The notes below the pieces were generated by a model. That model was not told where the DNA came from and ran no database searches. It saw nothing but the letters and a program-made list of their open reading frames with translations. A DNA stretch of 20,270 bases, taken from NCBI GenBank assembly GCA_025450155.1, contig JANWIB010000003.1, positions 1-20,270 on the forward strand, written 5' to 3'. Shown here one piece after another: positions 14,758 through 20,270 of the stretch (within the stretch, counting starts at the first letter, position 1; each line of letters begins with the position of its first letter). The stretch is from Sphingobacteriaceae bacterium. GTDB taxonomy: Bacteria > Bacteroidota > Bacteroidia > Sphingobacteriales > Sphingobacteriaceae. Position numbers and translations under genes: made by a program.

Positions 14758-16023
14758 ATGAAAAAGCTCATTTTGTTAACCGCACTTTTAATAACAAGCT
14801 CTTTATGCGTGCAAGCACAATTTCTGAAAAACATTGGAAAAAAAATAGAGCAAGGGGCGAAGAAAAAAATTGATAAAAATGTTGATGAGGGAATTGATAA
14901 GGAAAATAAAGCCAACTCCGGGTCCGAAAACCAAAATGCGGCAACTGGCAATGAAGAAAGACCATCTTCTATAAAATCCTCCTCTAAATTCGACTTTGTT
15001 CCGGGAGAGAAAATCTTATATTCCGAAGATTTTGAACAAGACGCTGTTGGAGAACTTCCGCTCAATTGGAATGCCAGCGGCAAGGGAGAAGTGGTTACAC
15101 TAGACAAATTTGAAGGGAAATGGTTGCGCCTTTATCCCAACACTACCTATTTAAGTGGAAACAAAAAGACATTTGGAGAGAATTATACCATTGAATTTGA
15201 TGCAATAATAGATGCACAAGCCAAAAACGGCTATTACATACCTTCTTTTACTCCCGGTATCCTGGCCAGTGGAAGTAAAGATAATACGGATAACAGCCTT
15301 CTAAAATTCCAAAAGGAGTATAACGCAATACAACTACAAATTAATCCGGCAGGAAATGAAAATACCGGAGCCTGGTTACAAAGCTTTGAAAAAACTCGCA
15401 GCTATTTTGTCGGAGACCGTAAACAAATAGATGGGTTTTATAAAACCCTTAAAAGATCCGCTCATTATGCCATACAGGTGCAAAAGCAGCGTTTCCGGAT
15501 ATGGATTGATGGAGAAAAGATCTATGATGTTCCTAAGGCCGTAGCCATCTCCACTCCCATGAACCAATTATATTTTAATGTTTCTTCCAGTGGTGGGTAT
15601 AATGAAAGTAATATGGCCGTTTACATTAAGAATATAAAAATTGCTACAGGTATACCCGATACCCGCAGCAAACTCATCACCGAAGGTAAATTCTCTACGA
15701 CAGGAATTTTGTTTGATGTAAACTCAGACAAAATTAAACCCGAGTCTGCAGGTGTATTAAAAGAAATTGCAGATGTACTCAAAGAAAATGAAGCGATAAA
15801 AATAAAAATCATCGGCCATACCGATAGCGATGGAAAAGATGCCGATAACTTGAGCCTTTCTAAACGTAGAGCTGCTGCTGTAAAAAAAATCCTGGAAACA
15901 GATTATGGTATAGAAGGTAGTCGTATGCAAACGGATGGTAAAGGTGAATCAGCCCCGGTTGTCCCCAATACAACCAAAGAAGGAAAAGCCCAAAACCGAA
16001 GAGTAGAATTTATAAAACTTTAA
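14758..16023 (+). CDS. OmpA-family outer-membrane-associated protein with a LamG-like middle domain
   Basis: A 421-residue protein. The signal peptide (about 1-21) ends VQAQ. A Lys/Asn-rich linker (about 22-80) includes a helix of the KNIGKKIEQGAKKKIDKNVD type. Residues 85-300 form a strand-rich domain opening KILYSEDFEQDAVGELPLNW, with FRIWIDGEKIYDVP and MAVYIKNIKIATG, a concanavalin/LamG-like sandwich that could bind sugar. The OmpA C-terminal domain (about 318-421) has GILFDVNSDKI, IIGHTDSDGKDADNLSLSKRRA and NRRVEF, with the Asp and Arg that bind diaminopimelate of peptidoglycan. It probably anchors a surface or periplasmic sandwich domain to the cell wall. No clear promoter box was found. 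The gene for a helical protein follows after 44 bp. Confidence 0.9.
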   Translation: MKKLILLTALLITSSLCVQAQFLKNIGKKIEQGAKKKIDKNVDEGIDKENKANSGSENQNAATGNEERPSSIKSSSKFDFVPGEKILYSEDFEQDAVGELPLNWNASGKGEVVTLDKFEGKWLRLYPNTTYLSGNKKTFGENYTIEFDAIIDAQAKNGYYIPSFTPGILASGSKDNTDNSLLKFQKEYNAIQLQINPAGNENTGAWLQSFEKTRSYFVGDRKQIDGFYKTLKRSAHYAIQVQKQRFRIWIDGEKIYDVPKAVAISTPMNQLYFNVSSSGGYNESNMAVYIKNIKIATGIPDTRSKLITEGKFSTTGILFDVNSDKIKPESAGVLKEIADVLKENEAIKIKIIGHTDSDGKDADNLSLSKRRAAAVKKILETDYGIEGSRMQTDGKGESAPVVPNTTKEGKAQNRRVEFIKL

Positions 16024-16067
16024 AATTCGTCCTGATTTTAAATTTTAAAAACAAACTGATCAATAAT

Positions 16068-17414
16068 ATGAAATCTGCAAAATTTTTATTGCTGACATTA
16101 GTAACAATCTGTACTTTTTCAGCCACCAGAGCGCAAAAACCTGAAAAATATACTGTGGATGATAAATTAGTTGAAGAAGCCGTGAAACTATTAGAAGAGC
16201 ATGCAAATGCGGTCGATCTTTCAAAAAAAGAAGAAATACAACGTCTCATACAACAGGATAAGAAGGATAAAGATTTTTTAACAGGTTTTCGCGGTGCATT
16301 AATTACAAAAGACACTGACACAAAAAAATCATTGAAAGAAAAGTCCACGAAGTATATATCAAAATGTAGTAAACAGCCAAACAGAGAACTTCCGAGCCTG
16401 GTAGGGTTGGTGGGAGAAATACCAGAGCCCAAGTTACCTGCTAATACCAAAAACAATGACAATGAATATGAACTCTTTGTAAAAAAAATACAAGCATTGC
16501 AAAAAGAAGTAAAAGATAAAACGTTACAATATGCTTCGATCACTAAAAAAAGCCCTGAGCAGCTTCAAAAAGAAGCCGAGCATAACCTGAACAACAATCC
16601 TGTTATAGCAGAGATGGGGGGGATAGAGAAAGTAAAAAACATGAGTGAAAAAGAAAGGAAAGAGGCCGCCATGGCAGCAGCGAAAAAGAATCCTTACCTG
16701 ATGGGAAACAATAACCCGGCAATGCAGGCTTTTATGAAGAAAATGATGACCGATACAAAATTTAAGGCCGACTATGAAAAACTTCCTGACAACAAAAAAA
16801 TAGAAGTATATCAGCAGTTTGTAGCGGCTTATGGAAAATCATCCACTTCCGAAAAAACCGGTAAATCGTTACAAGATGCAGACAAAGTTAGAAAGGTGCA
16901 AGAAATTGAGGAATTGCTTGCTCTTACATTCGCCCGGATGAAGGAAATGACTGGTCAGGTTGCTATTCAACAAACCTATAGCGCTAAATCTTTCGATGAA
17001 TTAAAGAAGAAAACTGATAAGAAGTTTAAGGCATTATATGATGCGCTTCCGGTAGTAGAAATGGGAGAATATGGACGCGATAAGCAAACACACCCTCTGG
17101 ATATCGCTCAAACAATAATGAATTATAAAATTGCGCAGGAAGAAGCTGCAGCTAATAATAAGATATTTCAGAACTATAAAGCCGGCTTACAATATGCAAT
17201 AAGCGCATTCGATCAATGTATTGATACCTATTGGGGTAAAGGTAAAGCACCCGAAGTTCAAATGGTGGATATGGTTGCTCGTATGGGAGATGCAATTAAT
17301 GGCCAATTGGAACAAATTATGCAGCGAACACAGGAGGCCAAACGAATAACAACACTTAACCTGCAAGCGCAATGTGGTTATGAATCCAAGTTATTTGGAG
17401 ATTGCAAACGCTAA
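16068..17414 (+). CDS. Secreted, mainly helical protein of unknown family
   Basis: A 448-residue protein. Residues 1-22 are a Sec signal peptide ending TRAQ. The rest is Lys/Glu/Gln-rich and predicted helical, with possible coiled coil near 125-160 and 330-375. A small repeat-like stretch near 175-235 contains NPVIAEMGGIEKVKNMSEKE and GNNNPAMQAFMKKMMTD, which resembles the helical hairpins of other Bacteroidota periplasmic proteins. The mature part has four cysteines (100, 384, 436, 446), the last two 10 residues apart near the C-terminus. I do not recognise the family. It is the second gene of a pair with the OmpA protein and is closed by a clear terminator, so the two probably act together in the periplasm; that is inference. 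Confidence 0.8.
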   Translation: MKSAKFLLLTLVTICTFSATRAQKPEKYTVDDKLVEEAVKLLEEHANAVDLSKKEEIQRLIQQDKKDKDFLTGFRGALITKDTDTKKSLKEKSTKYISKCSKQPNRELPSLVGLVGEIPEPKLPANTKNNDNEYELFVKKIQALQKEVKDKTLQYASITKKSPEQLQKEAEHNLNNNPVIAEMGGIEKVKNMSEKERKEAAMAAAKKNPYLMGNNNPAMQAFMKKMMTDTKFKADYEKLPDNKKIEVYQQFVAAYGKSSTSEKTGKSLQDADKVRKVQEIEELLALTFARMKEMTGQVAIQQTYSAKSFDELKKKTDKKFKALYDALPVVEMGEYGRDKQTHPLDIAQTIMNYKIAQEEAAANNKIFQNYKAGLQYAISAFDQCIDTYWGKGKAPEVQMVDMVARMGDAINGQLEQIMQRTQEAKRITTLNLQAQCGYESKLFGDCKR

Positions 17415-17450
17415 ATAATATCTGGTAAACGGCCTGGAGTATAAAGGTTT

Positions 17451-17483
17451 AAAAACCGTTCTTTAAACAGGGGCGGTTTTTTA
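17451..17483 (+). terminator. Rho-independent terminator after the OmpA/helical-protein pair
   Basis: AAAAACCG (17451-17458) pairs with CGGTTTTT (17474-17481) across a 15-nt loop, with the 3' arm forming the T run. It lies 37 bp after the stop of the helical-protein gene. Confidence 0.75.
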
Positions 17484-17516
17484 TTTATACACAAGCTTCT
17501 TATTCACCTATTTTTC

Positions 17517-17524
17517 TATTTTTG
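17517..17524 (+). promoter_or_regulatory. -7 promoter box of the YfhO-like gene
   Basis: TATTTTTG matches TAnnTTTG exactly and ends 19 nt before the ATG at 17544, directly downstream of the terminator. AAAGG just before the ATG is one of the few Shine-Dalgarno-like sequences in the window. Confidence 0.55.
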
Positions 17525-17543
17525 GTTCAATTAATTTTAAAGG

Positions 17544-20021
17544 ATGAATAATTGGTTTAAACGCAATGGTATCCATCTAGCCATTATTGGAATTTTTATC
17601 GCTCTTTGCTGTGTTTATTTCAGCCCTGCCCTACAAGGGAAAGCGCTTTATCAGAATGATGTACTTCAGGCGAAAGCCATGCAAAAAGAAATCCTGGATG
17701 TGAAAGCAGAAACTGGGAAAGCTCCGTTATGGACCAACTCCATGTTTGGTGGAATGCCTTCCTTTCAAATTTGGACAGAATATCCCGACAACGTAACCAG
17801 TTATGTCATTTCATCTTTTAAAAACCTGTTCCCCAATCCTGTAGACACCATTTTAATTTACCTTTTGGGAGCTTACCTCCTTTTCTGCGTTTTAGGTTTA
17901 AACCCTTGGCTGGCAGCAGCAGGTGCTATTGCCTGTACTTTTTCATCCTACAATTTCATCATTATAGAAGCCGGACATAGTAATAAGGCGATGGCTATCG
18001 CATTTTTTGCGCCCATACTTGCCGGAGTAGTGCTGGCTTTACGCGGGCGTTATCTGATGGGGGCTGCCTTAACGGCTTTATTTTTGGCTTTAGAGATACG
18101 GTCTAACCATATACAGATGACGTATTATCTCCTGATTGCTTTGCTGATATTAATCGGGATAGAATTATATCACGCCTTAAAAGCTAAAAAAATTCCGGCT
18201 TTCTTTAAATCCATCGGTTACCTGACCGTGGCTGCTGTAATAGCCGTTGGAGTAAATGCCGGAATGCTCTGGACCACCTATGAATACGGTCAGGAGTCTA
18301 TCCGTGGAAAATCAAACTTAACCGTTGATAAGGGCGAACCTAAAAATGGTTTAGATAAAAAGTATGCTTACCAATGGAGCCAGGGTGTTGGAGAAAACAT
18401 TACCTTTCTGGTGCCTAATGCCTATGGCGGGGCTTCAGGATCGAAGGTATTGGATGAAAACTCTGCGGTAGTAAAAACACTTACGCAACGTCAGGTGCCA
18501 ACTGACCAGGCTGTAGAATTTGCCAAATCTTTACCTACGTATTGGGGCGAAAAGCCTTTCACATCGGGGCCGTATTATTTTGGCGCTATTATTTGTTTCC
18601 TCTTTATCTTCGGTTTATTTATTGTTAAAAGCCGCATCAAATGGTGGATTTTTGGCGCTACCGTGCTCACGCTTTTCTTGTCTTTCGGTAAAAACTTCCC
18701 GCTCATTTCGGATATCTTCTTTAATTATTTTCCACTTTATAACAAATTTCGGGCGGTAGAATCCATATTGGTTATCCCGGGTTTATTGGTACCTATCCTT
18801 GCCATGTTAGCGGTTAAGGAATTAAGTACTGCCAAAACAGACACCAAAAAACTCCAGAAACAATTTTTATATGCACTATACATTACCGGGGGCATCCTGC
18901 TCATCGTTCTTGCCATTCCAACCTTACTATTTAGCTTTAAATCGGTCACTGGACATGAGCAATTGGTGAAACAATTGGTGCAACTAACTGGTGACCAAGG
19001 TTTTGCCGACAACATTGCCAATGCTTTAGTGCAAGACCGTATTTCAATGGCTCGGGCCGATGCTTTTCGTTCCTTGGCATTTGTTTTAATTGGCGCCGCT
19101 TTGGTATGGGCTATGCTGAAACAAAAAATTAACCTGACCTTTGCCTATATCGCACTCGCTATAGCTGTTTTAGTGGATATGTGGGCCGTTGACCGCCGTT
19201 ATTTAAACAACGAAAATTTTGTAGAAAAGAACCAGCTTACACAGCAATTTCAGGAGCGGGAAGTGGATCAATTAATTCGCCGCGACCCGAGCTTGGATTA
19301 CCGGGTGTTGGATTTGACGATTCCTACATTTTCCAGTGCTAATGCTTCGTATTTCCACAAAACTGTAGGAGGCTACCATGCGGCCAAATTAAAGCGTTTC
19401 CAGGAGGTGTTGGACAAACAGTTTAATAACGCCATTAATGAGGATGTTTTGGACATGCTGAATACGAAATATGTTATTACAGCGAATGAAGATGGACAAT
19501 CACAACGGATTCAAAATCGTAGTAGTGCCTGTGGCAATGCCTGGTTTGTATCTAAATTAACTTATGTAAAGGGTGCTGACCAGGAGATGAAAGCTATTAA
19601 TAGCTTTGATCCGAAGAAAGAGGCCTTTGTAGACGAAGGTTTTAAACCGCTTATTGATGAGAAAAAAGTGGGTTATGGCCCTACTGATTTTATCAAGCTG
19701 ATAAAATACCGGCCTGATGATTTAACTTACGAATATTCGGCAGCCCATGATGTAATAGCTGTTTTTTCTGAAATTTGGTACGATAAAGGCTGGAATGCGT
19801 ATGTAGATGGTGAAAAAATTCCACATTTCCGTGCGGATTATCTTCTTCGTGCAGCACAGTTGCCAGGAGGAAATCATAAACTGGAATTTAAGTTTGAACC
19901 AGCTTCCTATTATACTGGCGAAAAGATTTCTTTAATAGCTTCTATTGTACTAATTGTTGTTTTAGCTTTTGCGATTTATGCAGAAGCTAAGAAAAAGAAT
20001 GAAGGAAAAGCCGTTCAATAA
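17544..20021 (+). CDS. YfhO-family polytopic membrane protein
   Basis: An 825-residue protein. A first transmembrane helix (about 10-30) is followed by a periplasmic segment with LYQNDVLQAKAMQKE and MFGGMPSFQIW. Further helices cover about 100-250 and 340-560. A large soluble C-terminal part (about 570-790) includes DYRVLDLT, ASYFHKTVGGYHAAKLKRFQE and ISEIWYDKGWNAYVDGE-type segments, with one last helix near 800. This layout is that of Bacteroidota YfhO proteins. In Bacillus YfhO is a GT-C-like protein needed for glycosylation of lipoteichoic acid; the Bacteroidota members lack that substrate, so a glycosyl-transfer role on another envelope polymer is only inferred. It has its own promoter and no close partner downstream. 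Confidence 0.9.
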   Translation: MNNWFKRNGIHLAIIGIFIALCCVYFSPALQGKALYQNDVLQAKAMQKEILDVKAETGKAPLWTNSMFGGMPSFQIWTEYPDNVTSYVISSFKNLFPNPVDTILIYLLGAYLLFCVLGLNPWLAAAGAIACTFSSYNFIIIEAGHSNKAMAIAFFAPILAGVVLALRGRYLMGAALTALFLALEIRSNHIQMTYYLLIALLILIGIELYHALKAKKIPAFFKSIGYLTVAAVIAVGVNAGMLWTTYEYGQESIRGKSNLTVDKGEPKNGLDKKYAYQWSQGVGENITFLVPNAYGGASGSKVLDENSAVVKTLTQRQVPTDQAVEFAKSLPTYWGEKPFTSGPYYFGAIICFLFIFGLFIVKSRIKWWIFGATVLTLFLSFGKNFPLISDIFFNYFPLYNKFRAVESILVIPGLLVPILAMLAVKELSTAKTDTKKLQKQFLYALYITGGILLIVLAIPTLLFSFKSVTGHEQLVKQLVQLTGDQGFADNIANALVQDRISMARADAFRSLAFVLIGAALVWAMLKQKINLTFAYIALAIAVLVDMWAVDRRYLNNENFVEKNQLTQQFQEREVDQLIRRDPSLDYRVLDLTIPTFSSANASYFHKTVGGYHAAKLKRFQEVLDKQFNNAINEDVLDMLNTKYVITANEDGQSQRIQNRSSACGNAWFVSKLTYVKGADQEMKAINSFDPKKEAFVDEGFKPLIDEKKVGYGPTDFIKLIKYRPDDLTYEYSAAHDVIAVFSEIWYDKGWNAYVDGEKIPHFRADYLLRAAQLPGGNHKLEFKFEPASYYTGEKISLIASIVLIVVLAFAIYAEAKKKNEGKAVQ

Positions 20022-20093
20022 ACCTCTGTCCTTTCAATGTTACTTAGAGATAGGCGGCAGTTTTAGAAAGCACGAAGAAACGTTTGATGTTGG

Positions 20094-20270
20094 TTATAGT
20101 TCCAGTTCTTTAGTCGGGTTCCAAAATAGTCTATCAAAATCAATTACTTTATCATCTTCAACTTTTATTCCTTCGTTTTCTAACAGTTGCTGCATCAATG
20201 GTGAGGGTCTAAATGGATGTTTCCCTGTTAATAACCCATTTCGGTTTAGCACACGGTGTGCCGGAACCGG
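20094..20270 (-). CDS. Alkyltransferase-like MGMT-family protein, C-terminal part (partial)
   Basis: The minus strand is open from the window edge to a TAA at 20094-20096 and gives 58 residues. They begin PVPAHRVLNRNGLLTGKHPF and end with LMQQLLENEGIKVEDDKVIDFDRLFW. This is the active-site region of O6-alkylguanine-DNA methyltransferase, where true enzymes read PCHRV with the alkyl-accepting Cys. Here the position is Ala (PAHRV), as in alkyltransferase-like (ATL) proteins, which bind O6-alkylguanine without repairing it and hand it to nucleotide excision repair. The start lies outside the window. It converges on the YfhO-like gene, with a 72-bp gap. Confidence 0.9.
   Translation of the reverse strand, partial: PVPAHRVLNRNGLLTGKHPFRPSPLMQQLLENEGIKVEDDKVIDFDRLFWNPTKELEL

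Noticed and set aside
14358..16113. Identical 16-mer TTAGTAACAATCTGTA at 14358-14373 and 16098-16113
   Set aside because: Both copies encode the hydrophobic LVTIC of an N-terminal membrane or signal segment; similar residues and AT-rich codons explain it, and there is no further similarity around it.
16010..16543. Minus-strand open frame of 177 codons opposite the helical secreted protein gene
   Set aside because: It is antisense to a gene with a good signal peptide and terminator; its Ser/Phe/Leu-rich composition is what the complement of Lys/Glu/Gln codons gives, and it has no recognisable motif.
1..20270. Defence island, prophage, transposon or CRISPR
   Set aside because: No integrase, transposase, terminal repeats, restriction or Cas genes and no spaced repeats were seen; the gene content is mainly chromosomal housekeeping.

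Overview
The window looks like an ordinary chromosomal segment of a Bacteroidota species, most likely of the Sphingobacteriales/Sphingobacteriaceae type. The evidence is AT-leaning DNA, promoters of the Bacteroidota kind (-7 box TAnnTTTG), almost no Shine-Dalgarno sequences, signal peptides ending in AQ, and families typical of the phylum (DUF3127, DUF4834-like, a YfhO-like membrane protein, an AraC regulator with a DUF6597-like N-terminus). The genus is inference. I saw no tRNA, rRNA, CRISPR array, insertion sequence, phage gene or replication origin.

Left part (1-4438), mostly minus strand. It starts with the tail of an unknown membrane protein on the plus strand. It continues with a DHFR/RibD-like reductase, an AraC-type regulator, a divergent small secreted OB-fold protein, a REP-like palindrome cluster, the nucleoid protein YbaB/EbfC, a stand-alone CheY-like receiver, and a lipoprotein of the serine beta-lactamase/DD-peptidase fold.

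Centre (4586-11781). A tight plus-strand cluster holds fumC, a small unknown lipoprotein, a secreted S1/P1 nuclease and a low-molecular-weight tyrosine phosphatase, with gaps of 20, 2 and 1 bp. hisS follows with its own near-leaderless promoter; its reading frame carries two arrays of a 7-bp tandem repeat. Convergent to it is a two-gene minus-strand unit of a THUMP/RlmL-type rRNA methyltransferase and a PhzF-like protein that lacks the usual catalytic Glu. Divergent from that unit is a DUF3127 protein that ends in an SSB-like acidic tip.

Right part (11807-20270). It holds uvrB, ywbE, a DUF4834-like membrane protein, a two-gene pair of secreted proteins (an OmpA fusion and a helical protein of unknown family) closed by a clear terminator, a large YfhO-family membrane protein, and at the edge the C-terminal part of an alkyltransferase-like (MGMT-family, Cys-less) protein on the minus strand.

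The genes mostly do housekeeping work: TCA cycle, translation, rRNA modification, nucleotide excision repair and envelope. I did not find a convincing new defence or mobile system. The most interesting items are the in-frame heptamer arrays in hisS, the SSB-like tail on the DUF3127 protein, the unknown OmpA/helical protein pair, the fumC-linked secreted unit, and several -7 boxes almost touching the start codon.
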